DNA of 64,000 bases from Grimontia indica (GCF_000333895.2 NZ_ANFM02000039.1:57124-121123); one strand, 5' to 3'. Counted from the stretch's first letter, positions 48,453-58,997 are shown. Made by a program: numbers and translations. The notes: generated from the letters alone by a model not told the origin.

Positions 48453-49466
48453 TTATTGATTATTTGATAGTTGAGCTAATTCCCGCAGTCCTTTTATGGT
48501 GGCATCGGAGAGGTGTAACCCTTCTTTGAGCACGCGTTCACGGCGGACAATTCGACGTTGTCCGGGCAAGCGAACACCCTCCTGCTCACACATGGTGTTG
48601 AGGAGTAACTCAAGGCGTTCAGCAAATTGTGTTCCAGAAACAGAAGTGTCGATGGCAATGACGGCGTGACCGATTGCGGGCGGCTCTCCCTCGGTATCGA
48701 AGAAGTTTGAAGCTTCAAAGCCATAAAGCGCGCTGGTGAGGCTTGCCGAGAGAATCTCTACCATCAGCGCTAAAGCTGCCCCTTTGGCATCACCAATCGG
48801 TAGCATGGAGCCTTTTACAGCAGCATCGGCATCGGTAGTGGGCCTGCCTTGGGCATCAATCGCCCAACCTTCTGGAATAGATTCGCCATTCTTTCTAGCG
48901 ACTAACACTTTACCTCGGGCTACTTTGCTCAAGCTCATGTCAATGACCAGCGGCGGTGCGCCGTCACGCGGGCAGGCAAATGCGATAGGGTTAGTGCCAA
49001 AGAGGGCTTTTTTTCCACCCCAAGGCGCAATAGCGCTCGGGCTGTTTGAAAACACTAAGGCGATACAACCTTGTTTGGCGATTCGCTCTGCGTGAAATCC
49101 GGCCTGTCCAAAATGGTGCGATCGATTCACTGTGGCTAACGCAATACCTTGGGCTTTTGCCATGGCGGGAAGCAGGGATACGAGCTTGTCCATAGCAGGA
49201 AAGGCAAAACCGAGTTCTGCATTGATATGACAAACTGCGGGTTTTGGGGTATCCACCTTAGGGGTCGCATCACCCATCACTTTTCCGCATTTTACCTGCT
49301 CAATGTAGGCCGCAAGACGGGCGAGTCCGTGACCTGATTGACCATCGATTTCAGCCTGAATCAAGGCATTGGCGACAGATTTGGCATTAGCTGACGAAAC
49401 GCCAGCGTTTTCCAGCGCTTGTGCGGTCAGGGATTTAGCTTCCGAAGGGTCGATAAACACAGGCAT
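48453..49466 (-). CDS. slcD: Malate/L-lactate dehydrogenase-family enzyme, probable sulfolactate dehydrogenase
   Basis: 337 residues. Ldh2 family, not Rossmann-type: SGHGLARLAAYIEQVKCGKV, NRSHHFGQAGFHAERIAKQG, NPIAFACPRDGAPPLVIDMSLSKVARGKV. NAD(P)-dependent oxidoreductases of this family include ComC/SlcD, which act on (R)-sulfolactate. Between suyB and suyZ that substrate is the natural guess, with sulfopyruvate as the other partner. The separate (S)-sulfolactate dehydrogenase SlcC is not in the window, so only half of the usual racemising pair is seen. The ATG at 49466 follows AGGAG by six bases. Confidence 0.75.
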   Translation of the reverse strand: MPVFIDPSEAKSLTAQALENAGVSSANAKSVANALIQAEIDGQSGHGLARLAAYIEQVKCGKVMGDATPKVDTPKPAVCHINAELGFAFPAMDKLVSLLPAMAKAQGIALATVNRSHHFGQAGFHAERIAKQGCIALVFSNSPSAIAPWGGKKALFGTNPIAFACPRDGAPPLVIDMSLSKVARGKVLVARKNGESIPEGWAIDAQGRPTTDADAAVKGSMLPIGDAKGAALALMVEILSASLTSALYGFEASNFFDTEGEPPAIGHAVIAIDTSVSGTQFAERLELLLNTMCEQEGVRLPGQRRIVRRERVLKEGLHLSDATIKGLRELAQLSNNQ

Positions 49467-49497
49467 AACTGGCTCCTGCGATTGGGGTAAGGAAAAG

Positions 49498-49519
49498 GAC
49501 GCTGGGTTTCCCCAGCGTC
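49498..49519 (-). other. Intra-operon hairpin between suyB and slcD
   Basis: GACGCTGGG (49498-49506) pairs with CCCAGCGTC (49511-49519) around a four-base loop; on the minus strand only CCTTTTCC follows. Probably a processing or partial-termination element lowering downstream expression. Confidence 0.5.
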
Positions 49520-49564
49520 GGTCTTGCTGTATCAAATGATTGCCGCGCCGAATAAGCGAAATGC

Positions 49565-50734
49565 TTATGCGCTTCGATACAGTTTGGTCAGAACGAACTC
49601 GCGGTGACCAAGCGCTTCCGCTGCCGTTGCACGGCCATTTGCGGTGCGCAGCGTCATGTCGATCAGCGCATCACCCGCCGTGTCGAGATTCAGCTCACGG
49701 CGCAGAATGCCAGAAACGTCCACGTCGATGTGCTCACCCATAGTACGCACGGTACGTGGGTTCGCAGTGATTTTGATAACCGGCACAATAGGGTTACCAA
49801 TGACGTTGCCTTGCCCTGTTGGGAACAGGTGAACCGCGAAGCCTGCAGCTGCCTGCAGCGTCACACACTCTGCCGCCGCAGAAGAGGTATCCATGAAGTA
49901 CAGACCTGGGCCTGCTTCTGGGCGCTCTGCTGGGGTCAGAACATCAACGAACTGCGTGGTTTTACCGATCTTCTGGTAGTTACCAAACGCCTTCTCTTCG
50001 ATGGTGGTCAGGCCGCCTTCGATGTTGCCTTTGGTTGGCTGGCTGTCAGACAGGTCAGACGTTTTGTGTGGTTCGATAACTTCGTCCATGTATGCCTGCC
50101 AAGTGTCCAGGAACTTCTGTCCAACTTCCGGGCTCACTGCACGGGTCTTACAGATTTGCTCTGCACCGGTCAGCTCTGATGTTTCACCGAAACACAGCGT
50201 TGCGCCCTCTGCTGAGAACTTGTCACACAGGTTACCCACGGTTGGGTTCGCTGCCAGACCAGATGTGGTGTCAGATTCGCCACACTTCATTGAAACCCAC
50301 AGCTCGCTCACGTCGCACTCTTCGCGGGTCAGTTCGCTCGCGTAATGAACGTATTCTTTCGCTACGCGGGAAGCGGCAGCAATCGTGTTGATGTCACCGT
50401 TTTGCTCAATCGCAAAGCCTTGTACAGGCTTGCCAGAAGCTTTGATGCCTTCAACCACACGGCTGGTCCAGCCCGGTTCGATACCGATAACCACAACCGC
50501 AGCCACGTTCGGGTTGCAACCTGTACCAATCAGGGTACGGAAGTGCAGCTCCAAATCTTCACCAAATTGCAGGCGGCCATACGGGTGTGGCAGCGCCAGA
50601 GTGCCTTTGATGTTGTTAGCAACAGCTTCACATGCTGCGTTAGACAGATCGTCCAATGGCAGAATGATGACGTGATTGCGCACACCGACACGGCCATTTT
50701 CGCGGCGGTAGCCCATAAATGTGTATTTGCTCAT
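49565..50734 (-). CDS. suyB: Sulfolactate sulfo-lyase, large subunit SuyB
   Basis: 389 residues of the UxaA/altronate-dehydratase C-terminal family. [56 protein letters not shown] and [21 protein letters not shown] are typical. With SuyA it splits (R)-sulfolactate into pyruvate and sulfite. I choose SuyB over altronate or galactarate dehydratase because of the sulfonate neighbours and because SuyA is encoded as a separate small subunit directly before it. The ATG at 50734 lies two bases after the suyA stop, with GAGGTG seven bases upstream inside the end of suyA. Confidence 0.88.
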   Translation of the reverse strand: MSKYTFMGYRRENGRVGVRNHVIILPLDDLSNAACEAVANNIKGTLALPHPYGRLQFGEDLELHFRTLIGTGCNPNVAAVVVIGIEPGWTSRVVEGIKASGKPVQGFAIEQNGDINTIAAASRVAKEYVHYASELTREECDVSELWVSMKCGESDTTSGLAANPTVGNLCDKFSAEGATLCFGETSELTGAEQICKTRAVSPEVGQKFLDTWQAYMDEVIEPHKTSDLSDSQPTKGNIEGGLTTIEEKAFGNYQKIGKTTQFVDVLTPAERPEAGPGLYFMDTSSAAAECVTLQAAAGFAVHLFPTGQGNVIGNPIVPVIKITANPRTVRTMGEHIDVDVSGILRRELNLDTAGDALIDMTLRTANGRATAAEALGHREFVLTKLYRSA

Positions 50735-50736
50735 GG

Positions 50737-51024
50737 TTACCACCTCTTGGTTTTCACATTGTGTACGTGTACGTGACCGCCTTTCGCGATGTCTGCGACA
50801 GCTTTACCGATATCGTTGTCATACTTGAGAATGGTGTCGCCGTCTTTAATGTCGCTCAGCGCCACTTTGTGGCCGAGAGGGATTGCGTCCAGCGCGAGTA
50901 CTTCGATGGTGGCATCTGTGTCCATCACCCATCCGGTTAGCGTTTGGCCTGCTTCGAGGCCCTCGACCACAATCACGCCGACAGTGTCAGACGAGTCATG
51001 GACGAGAAAGTCCGGTGCTTGCAT
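50737..51024 (-). CDS. suyA: Sulfolactate sulfo-lyase, small subunit SuyA
   Basis: 95 residues, one SAF domain: [53 protein letters not shown] with late [14 protein letters not shown]. In UxaA-type dehydratases this domain is the N-terminal part; in Suy it is a separate subunit. The ATG at 51024 is six bases after AAGGAG; two earlier in-frame starts lie on or before that site. Forms the lyase with SuyB. Confidence 0.9.
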   Translation of the reverse strand: MQAPDFLVHDSSDTVGVIVVEGLEAGQTLTGWVMDTDATIEVLALDAIPLGHKVALSDIKDGDTILKYDNDIGKAVADIAKGGHVHVHNVKTKRW

Positions 51025-51131
51025 TTTCATCTCCTTTTGAATCAAGGTTTAAAACTTACTTCCATATATCCTTGGCGTGGCTGGCATACAGCTTGGGCAA
51101 TCTGGTTCACCAACCTTGCCTCGGTGTTTGT

Positions 51132-52139
51132 TTACCCTTCGGGGAGCAGCACCACTTTTGCAGCGGCGATACGTCCGTTAAGTAAATCGTCAAAAGCGTT
51201 CGCTCCATCACTAAGCGGGCGCTCCTGAATCCAGTCCAGTGCGCCAAGCGCACCGTTATGCATGGCTTCTAGCGTCGCTTTGAAGTCCTGCATGGTGTAG
51301 GTGTAACTGCCTGCGAAGGTGACTTCCTGAAGGGTGAACTTACGAACATCCAGTCCTTCCAGACTGTCTTGCAGTCCCACATGAATGATCACGCCACCGG
51401 GTTTAACCGCCGCTGATGCACCCATTCGTGTGTGTTTGTTGCCCACGCAATCCACGACGAGATCCATGGTGTTCTCGCCGACGACCTGATCGGTCAGCGG
51501 ATCGAAAACAGTGGCGACATTGGCCTTTTCCACGGTTTCACGGCGTAGGGCATTGGTTTCTGCCAGATAGATTTGTTTGCAGCCTTGTGCAGCAAGAGAA
51601 AGCGCGGCTGCAAGCCCAACGGCACCACCGCCATAAACCAATGCTTTGCTTTCCACCAAAGGACGTTTGCTGAGCTCTGCGCCTTTGGTGACGGCGTGCC
51701 AGCCCGTGGCGATAGGTTCAACCAGTGATGCTGTGCTGAGTGACATGCCATCCGGTACTAGCACCAGATTGCGTTTGGGAATCGCAATAAATTCGGCGAA
51801 TGCGCCTTCACGAGGCGGCATGGAAATGATCTCTCGCGATTGGCATTGGTTCGTATGGCCTGTCAGGCAGTAATCGCATTTTCCACAGCTGACCAGTGGA
51901 TTGATGACCACAGCTTTTTGGTCCCATTCACCACCGTGGACGATGCCTGCTCCTTCATGCCCGAGGATCAGCGGGGCAGGGCGGCGCTCGTCGTGGCCGA
52001 GGTAAGCGTGCAAGTCAGACCCACAAATTCCGACAGCACGGATCTCGACCAGCACTTCGTCTTCACGTGGTGTCGGCATTTCCTCGTTTCGGTAGGTCAT
52101 TTGGTTTGGACCTGTGTAAACCAGCGCTTTCATATCCAT
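51132..52139 (-). CDS. Zinc-dependent alcohol dehydrogenase of the DHPS pathway
   Basis: 335 residues, medium-chain fold. Catalytic zinc ligands in GICGSDLHAYLGHD and GHEGAG, structural zinc cysteines in CGKCDYCLTGHTNQC, and cofactor loop GGGAVGLAAALSLA. The DHPS cluster of Cupriavidus has two accessory dehydrogenases, HpsO and HpsP, thought to interconvert the DHPS enantiomers through a ketone; this and the SDR next to it look like that pair. I do not assign the letters, as I am unsure which is which. AAGGA precedes the ATG. Confidence 0.8.
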   Translation of the reverse strand: MDMKALVYTGPNQMTYRNEEMPTPREDEVLVEIRAVGICGSDLHAYLGHDERRPAPLILGHEGAGIVHGGEWDQKAVVINPLVSCGKCDYCLTGHTNQCQSREIISMPPREGAFAEFIAIPKRNLVLVPDGMSLSTASLVEPIATGWHAVTKGAELSKRPLVESKALVYGGGAVGLAAALSLAAQGCKQIYLAETNALRRETVEKANVATVFDPLTDQVVGENTMDLVVDCVGNKHTRMGASAAVKPGGVIIHVGLQDSLEGLDVRKFTLQEVTFAGSYTYTMQDFKATLEAMHNGALGALDWIQERPLSDGANAFDDLLNGRIAAAKVVLLPEG

Positions 52140-52162
52140 GATTGTTATTCCTTACTGCTTGC

Positions 52163-52939
52163 CTATTTCGCGGTGTAACCGCCATCAAGAGAAATCATCT
52201 GACCTGAGATGTAATCCGAGGCTTTGGATGCCAAAAACACCGTCAGTCCATCGAAGTCGCTCAGCTCTCCATTGCGCCCAACCGCTGTCATTGATGCGTG
52301 GTGCTTGGAGAGGGAATCGTCACTGAACACTTTTTCTGTCAGTGGTGTTTGGAAGAACCCAGGTGCAATAGCATTGGTGGTAATGCCTTCCTTTGACCAG
52401 GCTTCCGCCATTGCCCTTGTCAGCTGCGCCACACCACCTTTTGATGCGCCATAGGGAATTGAATTGGCAAAGGCGCGATAGCTTTGCAGCGAGCCGATAT
52501 TGATGATTTTTCCACGGCCTTTTTCCCGCATGCCTGGCAAGCAGGCTTTGGCGAGAAAGAAGGGAACAGACAGATTGAGGTTTAATGTCATGTCCCAACT
52601 TTCCAGCGTGATGTCATCGGCTGGTTGGCGCAGGTTGACGCCAGCGGCATTCACCAGAATGTCTGGCGCGCCGAAGTGTGATGACACCTTTTCAATGAAT
52701 CGGGGCAGCGTTTCGCGCTTGTTAAGGTCAACGGTTTCGATGGCGGCGTCTCCGCCTTCACCGGCAATGGCGACCGCCGTTTGTGCCAGTGTTTCTGCGT
52801 GGCGTCCGGAGAGCACCACTTTTGCGCCCGCTTTGGCGAGGGCATAAGCCATGCGTTGTCCGATACCGGAACCCGCTCCCGTCACCAATGCGACTTGACC
52901 TTCAAGGTTGAATAGTTGATTTATCATGCTGCCCGTCAT
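52163..52939 (-). CDS. Short-chain dehydrogenase of the DHPS pathway
   Basis: 258 residues, classical SDR. Cofactor loop TGAGSGIG, NAAGVNLRQ, catalytic Ser in NIGSLQS and YGASKGG (Tyr-x-x-x-Lys), and the GGYTAK end. Probably the second accessory dehydrogenase (HpsO/HpsP pair) that converts (S)-DHPS through the ketone to the (R) form used by HpsN. AGGG stands six bases before the ATG. It sits 21 bases after hpsN and 23 bases before the zinc enzyme. Confidence 0.8.
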   Translation of the reverse strand: MTGSMINQLFNLEGQVALVTGAGSGIGQRMAYALAKAGAKVVLSGRHAETLAQTAVAIAGEGGDAAIETVDLNKRETLPRFIEKVSSHFGAPDILVNAAGVNLRQPADDITLESWDMTLNLNLSVPFFLAKACLPGMREKGRGKIINIGSLQSYRAFANSIPYGASKGGVAQLTRAMAEAWSKEGITTNAIAPGFFQTPLTEKVFSDDSLSKHHASMTAVGRNGELSDFDGLTVFLASKASDYISGQMISLDGGYTAK

Positions 52940-52960
52940 CTCAGTCCCTCTTCGTTTTAC

Positions 52961-54337
<1,377 letters not shown>

Positions 54338-54351
54338 TTAGATACGTTGGG

Positions 54352-55662
54352 TTAGTCGAGTGCCCAGAGCGACAATTCGGGGATAAATGCCAGTAGCAAT
54401 ACCACCGTTAACATGGATATGACGTAGGGCCCCGATCGCGCGGCAATCTTCAGAACCGAGGTCCCCGTTAATCCGGATACAACAAAGAGGTTCAGCCCAA
54501 GTGGCGGTGTGATGAAGCCGACACCCAGTGCGGTAACCATCATGATGCAGAACTGCACATCTTCCATGCCGATCTCACGTGCCAGTGGCAGCAGGATTGG
54601 CGATAAAATCAGAATGTTTGGCGTGGTTTCCATAAAGCAGCCTGAGATGATCAAAATACCAATCATGATCAGAATCAGTGCTGTGCGACTATCGGTAAAC
54701 GATGTCATGGTTTCCACGAAAGCCTGTGGTACATCGAGCGCAGCCAGAGTCTGTGCCAATGGCAGGCTCAGCGCAATAATGGGCAGAATGACGCCGTTTA
54801 CTTTGGCTGAACTTTCCAACATTTTTGGGAAATCGCTGATTTTCAGCGTGCCCTGGAAAAGACCGATAATGATGGTGATAACCACAGCCACTGCGGCTGC
54901 TTCTGTTGGAGTGAACACACCTGAGTAAATACCACCAAGGATGATGACAGGTACTAACAGGGCATAGCGCGCATCAACCACTACAGAAAACCAGCGCTTG
55001 ATTGAGAAGCCTTGTCTGGCGTTCTCATAACCGTAGATACGGTTCATTACCACGTTAGTCATCATGATGGCGAACATGACCATCACGCCCGGTACTGCGG
55101 CCGCCAAGAACAGCGTCGACGCGGAAATACCCAACACCAGACCGATAATGATGTAAGCAATTGACGGCGGGATCAGGATGCCAGTACAGGCACCTGCCGC
55201 GACCAGCGCACAGGCATAAGGCTTTGGATAACCCTGCGCCACCAGACGGTCAATGGTCATTCGGCCTACTGCTGCTGCACCTGCCGCATCCGAACCTGAG
55301 ATACAGGCGAAGAAACCACAGCCTAAAACAGTTGCACTACCAAAACCTGCTCTCGCGCCACCAACACTGGCTTCTGCCACGTCAAGGAGCTTGTTCGAGA
55401 GACCGGTTCTCACCAGAACATCACCTGTCAGGATAAAAAGTGGGACGGCAATCAGCGCGAAGGCATCAATACCGTCGAACAGAGATTCACCAAACAAGGA
55501 CAGAGGTAGCACTTCGGTGATAAATAAGAGGGCTATTGAGCCCAAACCCAGTGATACCCATACCGGTACCGCAAGTGCGATGAGTACCAGCATGGCAATA
55601 ACAGGGCCATAGAATTCCCAGCCAAGATCGACGGAGACCTGTTGCGAGTAATAATTCAGCAT
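54352..55662 (-). CDS. dctM: TRAP transporter large permease (DctM type), DHPS uptake
   Basis: 436 residues with about 12 membrane segments. The DctM motifs GTGILIPPSIAYIIIGLVLG (seen as CTGILIPPS), FTPTEAAAVAV and TPPLGLNLFVVSG are clear. It moves the substrate using the Na gradient, together with DctQ and DctP. The DHPS ligand is inferred from the enzymes in the operon; such systems are called HpsKLM. It begins eight bases after dctQ. Confidence 0.9.
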   Translation of the reverse strand: MLNYYSQQVSVDLGWEFYGPVIAMLVLIALAVPVWVSLGLGSIALLFITEVLPLSLFGESLFDGIDAFALIAVPLFILTGDVLVRTGLSNKLLDVAEASVGGARAGFGSATVLGCGFFACISGSDAAGAAAVGRMTIDRLVAQGYPKPYACALVAAGACTGILIPPSIAYIIIGLVLGISASTLFLAAAVPGVMVMFAIMMTNVVMNRIYGYENARQGFSIKRWFSVVVDARYALLVPVIILGGIYSGVFTPTEAAAVAVVITIIIGLFQGTLKISDFPKMLESSAKVNGVILPIIALSLPLAQTLAALDVPQAFVETMTSFTDSRTALILIMIGILIISGCFMETTPNILILSPILLPLAREIGMEDVQFCIMMVTALGVGFITPPLGLNLFVVSGLTGTSVLKIAARSGPYVISMLTVVLLLAFIPELSLWALD

Positions 55663-55670
55663 GAGACCTC

Positions 55671-56183
55671 CTAATCAAACAGCTTGTTGCCTTCGAACAC
55701 AGGCGTATTCTGTGTGAGGCTGCGGATATCCCGGCGCATAGACTGCATCAGTCGGAATATCATCATGGAGAATCCCAGCGGAACAGCGGCAAGAAACCAA
55801 GCCTGACTGATCCCCAAACCATGGGTCACAGACCCAAATTTCATTGATATTTCAATAGGGTGGATTGACCAATAGAGCGCGAATAATGCGACAACCAGTG
55901 TGGCGACATCCCCAAGCAGATAAATGGCTGCCTTGCCTCGGTTGGGCAGGTAATGCAGCAAGACATCAATACGTATGTGCGCGCGCTCTTTTACGGCCGC
56001 GGATGCACCGACCCACGCCAGATAAATAAAGGCATACCTTGCAACTTCTTCGCCCCAAATGGAGGAATAGCTGAAGACAAAGCGTCTCAGTACTTCCATG
56101 GCGATGGTAATGACGATGGTGGTGTAGAAGAACAACAGCAACCAGCGCTCACCGTTTTCGTCGATTTGTTTTAAGAAATTCAT
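55671..56183 (-). CDS. dctQ: TRAP transporter small permease (DctQ type)
   Basis: 170 residues with four membrane segments. The family signature EEVARYAFIYLAWVGASAAVKERAHIRIDVL is present. It holds the large permease and contacts the binding protein. GGACG lies upstream of the ATG. A strong hairpin separates it from the binding-protein gene. Confidence 0.9.
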   Translation of the reverse strand: MNFLKQIDENGERWLLLFFYTTIVITIAMEVLRRFVFSYSSIWGEEVARYAFIYLAWVGASAAVKERAHIRIDVLLHYLPNRGKAAIYLLGDVATLVVALFALYWSIHPIEISMKFGSVTHGLGISQAWFLAAVPLGFSMMIFRLMQSMRRDIRSLTQNTPVFEGNKLFD

Positions 56184-56219
56184 TGCGTTCGTCCAACGTC
56201 CGTTTCAGAGAGAGTGGGA

Positions 56220-56259
56220 GCCATTTGGGTGCGCTAGGAGAAACGTCCACCCAAATGGC
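56220..56259 (-). other. Intra-operon hairpin between dctP and dctQ
   Basis: A perfect 12-base-pair stem, GCCATTTGGGTG (56220-56231) with CACCCAAATGGC (56248-56259), 16-base loop, no T-run. Such a stem after a binding-protein gene commonly protects its mRNA, giving more binding protein than permease. Confidence 0.75.
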
Positions 56260-56273
56260 GGTTTACTCAGCTA

Positions 56274-57428
56274 TTAAACGTCGTGAACGAATGGACCTTT
56301 GTTTTCGTTCGCCGCTGCGAGCAGCTTGTCGAATGCCGCTTTAGAGCCGGCAAGTTCGTTTTTGAACGATTCCCAAGCGGGTAGCTGGTGTCCGGCTTTG
56401 TCAGCCCACAACTTCATTTCGTCATCAGTTGGCGCATAGAACTGCACACCAGCACGGCTCAGTTCAGCCATGGCATAGGCACGTGCAGCAGGGACTTTTG
56501 CCAAGTTTTGCAACGAGGTGACTTCACTGGCGAACTCAATACCTTCCTGAATGTGGCCCGGTAGGCTGTTAAACCACTCTAAGTTACAAGAGAAGACTTG
56601 TGAGTCTGGTACTGAGCGGTTGAAGGTGACCCAGGAAAGCACATCCTTGAAGCCGAAGACATTCAGCGCTTCTACCGAAGGGTCAAGGGCATCTGCCACG
56701 CCTTGTTTGATTGCTGACGGTGTTTCACCCCAGGCAACTGGCGTCGGGTTTGCGCCCAACAGACGGTAGAACTGCTGAAGGATTTTCGAACCCGGTACAC
56801 GGAATTTGATGCCTTCCATTTGATCTGGGGTTTTGATTGGACCTTCAAGACCATTACGAATCGCGACAACGCGTGGGTCGATCACCACATACCAAAGCGG
56901 TTTGAAGCCTTTCGCCTCTACTTTCGGGTGGATTTCGTTCTTCCAAGCGTCAGACGTTACCAGATTGACGAACTTCTGGTTCTCACCACACCAGTAAGGG
57001 ATGTTGATGAGATCGACAGCAGGTGCAAACGGTGCAAAGTTAGAGAGAGAGTGTTGCGCGGCCTGAATGGTACCTGCCTGTACTTTTTGCGCTAATGCGC
57101 CACCCGCACCCAGTTGACCACCCGGTGCCAGTTTTACGTAAACTTCACCGTTGGTCATGTTCTGGATGTTTTCTTTGAAATCCAGCTGCATGATAGGGTA
57201 GCTGCGGGATGCACCAATGATGTATGCCGTAGCAATCGTCATGGTGTATTTAGCTCGCTTCTGTCGTTCTTTTTCTTCATTAGCCGCAGCGTGTGCGGTG
57301 GTTGAGGTCAACAAGGCCCCCGAGGCACCTGCGACGACAGCTGCCGTAAAACCTGCTTTTTTTGCAATTTCCAGGAAACGGCGACGCTCTGCACTTTGTG
57401 GGGAGTCATCCTTATGGTGAACAGACAT
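56274..57428 (-). CDS. dctP: TRAP transporter substrate-binding protein (DctP type), Tat-exported
   Basis: 384 residues. N-terminus carries a twin-arginine signal, AERRRFLEIAKKAGF followed by a hydrophobic stretch to THAHAA-like ANEEK, so export in folded form is likely. Mature DctP motifs: GGALAQKVQAGTIQAAQHSL, NIPYWCGENQKFVNLV, IKFRVPGSKILQQFYRLLGANPTPVAWGETPSAIKQGVADALD. The start at 57428 has GGAAG seven bases upstream; the longer frame would run into the preceding small gene. Captures the sulfonate in the periplasm. Confidence 0.9.
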   Translation of the reverse strand: MSVHHKDDSPQSAERRRFLEIAKKAGFTAAVVAGASGALLTSTTAHAAANEEKERQKRAKYTMTIATAYIIGASRSYPIMQLDFKENIQNMTNGEVYVKLAPGGQLGAGGALAQKVQAGTIQAAQHSLSNFAPFAPAVDLINIPYWCGENQKFVNLVTSDAWKNEIHPKVEAKGFKPLWYVVIDPRVVAIRNGLEGPIKTPDQMEGIKFRVPGSKILQQFYRLLGANPTPVAWGETPSAIKQGVADALDPSVEALNVFGFKDVLSWVTFNRSVPDSQVFSCNLEWFNSLPGHIQEGIEFASEVTSLQNLAKVPAARAYAMAELSRAGVQFYAPTDDEMKLWADKAGHQLPAWESFKNELAGSKAAFDKLLAAANENKGPFVHDV

Positions 57429-57450
57429 ATATCTACTTCCTTTCTGCTTT

Positions 57451-57672
57451 TTATCGTAATTCTGTCGCACGGCCATCAGCTTCCTTTTCGGCTGACAACA
57501 TAGCGACGACGAAAGTCAGTGAAGCAAGGAGAAGTAAAAGGAACTCCCCGACATCACCGACACGAACTATGGATGTGGACCCAGAAGCGATCTGAAATTT
57601 GGTGGCAATCACATTGAGGAAATAGAGTGAAAAAAGCACCGCGGGTAGTATGTAGCGTTTCCTTAACGTCAT
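57451..57672 (-). CDS. Small membrane protein, first gene of the sulfonate operon
   Basis: 73 residues: MTLRKRYILPAVLFSLYFL... with two hydrophobic segments (about 8-24 and 40-60) and a charged tail EKEADGRATELR. Not recognised. It lies between the operator and dctP, ends 22 bases before the dctP start once that start is corrected, and so is probably real and co-transcribed. It may be an accessory of the TRAP system. Confidence 0.6.
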   Translation of the reverse strand: MTLRKRYILPAVLFSLYFLNVIATKFQIASGSTSIVRVGDVGEFLLLLLASLTFVVAMLSAEKEADGRATELR

Positions 57673-57761
57673 GTTGCATTGCCTCGCTGTTATCAGTCGT
57701 GTTGGCTTGCAGTCGCCATTTTGTAGTTATAGCACTCACCAATCTTGTAAAATGATTGTTA

Positions 57762-57779
57762 AATGTAAGCGCTTACATT
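57762..57779. promoter_or_regulatory. LacI-family operator between sulfonate operon and its regulator
   Basis: Perfect 18-base palindrome with core GTAAGCGCTTAC (57765-57776), in the divergent promoter region, 90 bases before the first gene of the operon and 122 before the regulator. The same core is found at 57927. Confidence 0.85.
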
Positions 57780-57842
57780 GTGAAGATAGAAGAGAGGCCG
57801 AACGACTGTCAAGTTTTTGGCGGTAAAATTTTTGTGTAACGC

Positions 57843-57848
57843 TATAAT
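57843..57848 (+). promoter_or_regulatory. Possible -10 box of the regulator gene
   Basis: A perfect TATAAT, 53 bases before the ATG. No good -35 box at the usual distance; TTGGCG lies 20 bases upstream. Confidence 0.35.
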
Positions 57849-57901
57849 TAGGTAAGTTGCGGTTTATAAATCCCAAAAGTGAGTCAACGATATAACTTTC
57901 T

Positions 57902-58966
57902 ATGACAAAAGAGACTCAATCAGCGCGTAAGCGCTTACAAAAACGACCGTCAGATGCGCCAACGGCGGAAGATGTTGCGATTGCAGCAGGGGTGTCGACG
58001 GCGACGGTATCCCGCTATTTGGCAAACCCTACGTCTGTGAGTGAGAAGCGGGGCGCCTTGATTCGGTCGGCGATTGAATCACTTGGCTATATTCCCCATG
58101 GTGCTGCTCAAGCGCTGGCCTCACAACGTTCGCGAACCATCGGTGTTATCGTCCCCACCTTAGACAACGCGATCTTTGCGGAAGGTATTCAGGCTTTTCA
58201 ACGTAGGTTGCAGGAAAAAGGTTATACCCTGTTTATTGCGAGCTCGGATTATTCGACAGAAGAAGAGCTGGCTCAGGCAGAGCGTTTGATTACCCGTGGC
58301 GTAGAAGGTCTGATGCTGGTGGGCGCTGAACACCAGCCTCAGCTTTTCGATATTCTTCATAAAAAGCAGCTCCCATATCTGTATACATGGTCTTTCAAGC
58401 CTGAGTTACCTCATCCTTGTATAGGATTTGATAACTACCGCGCATCAGCAAGGGCGACGCAGTTTCTTATTGATCTGGGGCATAAGGATTTCGCAGCCAT
58501 TCCCGGTATTACCAAGCTGAATGACAGACCTAAAGATCGTATCGCTGGATGCATAGAGACACTGAGAAAAGCGGGAATAGCGCTGATCTCAGACAGGATC
58601 ATTGAATGTCGTTATGATTTGGCGGAAAGCCGTCAGGCGCTCAGAAAGCTGGTGGAGTTAACGCCAAGACCCACAGCCATTGTTTGCGGTAACGACATTA
58701 TTGCCATGGGGGCATTGCTGGAAGCGCAGTCGCTTGGCCTACAGATTCCGGAAGATATCTCGATTGTTGGCTTTGATGATGTGGCCATGGCGTCTCATAT
58801 CCAACCCGCTCTCACTACCATGCAAGTACCTTCACGGGAAATGGGTGAGAAAGCCGCAGACTATTTGCTGGCAAAACTTGCAGGTGAGCCCGTGAGTGAC
58901 ACACTGGAACTTGAGGCTAAATTGGTGGTTCGTGAAACCACGGCAGCAATAAAAACAGGCGGGTAA
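57902..58966 (+). CDS. LacI-family regulator of the DHPS operon
   Basis: 354 residues. DNA-binding part TAEDVAIAAGVSTATVSRYLANPTSVSEK and hinge GAAQALASQRS, then a ligand domain ending with ISIVGFDDVAMASHIQPALTTMQVP. About 15 residues precede the usual family start, and those codons hold an operator copy. Divergent from the sulfonate operon, so it probably represses it in the absence of DHPS or a pathway intermediate. The gene ends inside its own terminator. Confidence 0.9.
   Translation: MTKETQSARKRLQKRPSDAPTAEDVAIAAGVSTATVSRYLANPTSVSEKRGALIRSAIESLGYIPHGAAQALASQRSRTIGVIVPTLDNAIFAEGIQAFQRRLQEKGYTLFIASSDYSTEEELAQAERLITRGVEGLMLVGAEHQPQLFDILHKKQLPYLYTWSFKPELPHPCIGFDNYRASARATQFLIDLGHKDFAAIPGITKLNDRPKDRIAGCIETLRKAGIALISDRIIECRYDLAESRQALRKLVELTPRPTAIVCGNDIIAMGALLEAQSLGLQIPEDISIVGFDDVAMASHIQPALTTMQVPSREMGEKAADYLLAKLAGEPVSDTLELEAKLVVRETTAAIKTGG
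57927..57938. promoter_or_regulatory. Second operator, inside the regulator's coding sequence
   Basis: GTAAGCGCTTAC, 12 bases, identical to the core at 57765-57776 and lying within codons 9-13 of the regulator. The centres are 162 bases apart. Probably a roadblock for autoregulation or a loop partner. Confidence 0.75.
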
Positions 58967-58982
58967 TACCCGCCTGCTTTTT
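58951..58982. terminator. Bidirectional terminator after the DHPS regulator
   Basis: CAGGCGGG (58956-58963) pairs with CCCGCCTG (58969-58976); the loop TAATA contains the regulator's stop codon. AAAAA lies left and TTTTT right. Confidence 0.9.
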
Positions 58983-58997
58983 ACTTAGCCCCGAAGG

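Noticed and set aside
49565..51024. Altronate/galactarate dehydratase (UxaA)
   Set aside because: The SAF domain is a separate subunit and the neighbours are sulfonate genes, as in SuyAB.
57726..57751. Minus-strand promoter TTTACA/TATAAC for the sulfonate operon
   Set aside because: The spacing is only 14 bases, too short for a credible sigma-70 promoter.
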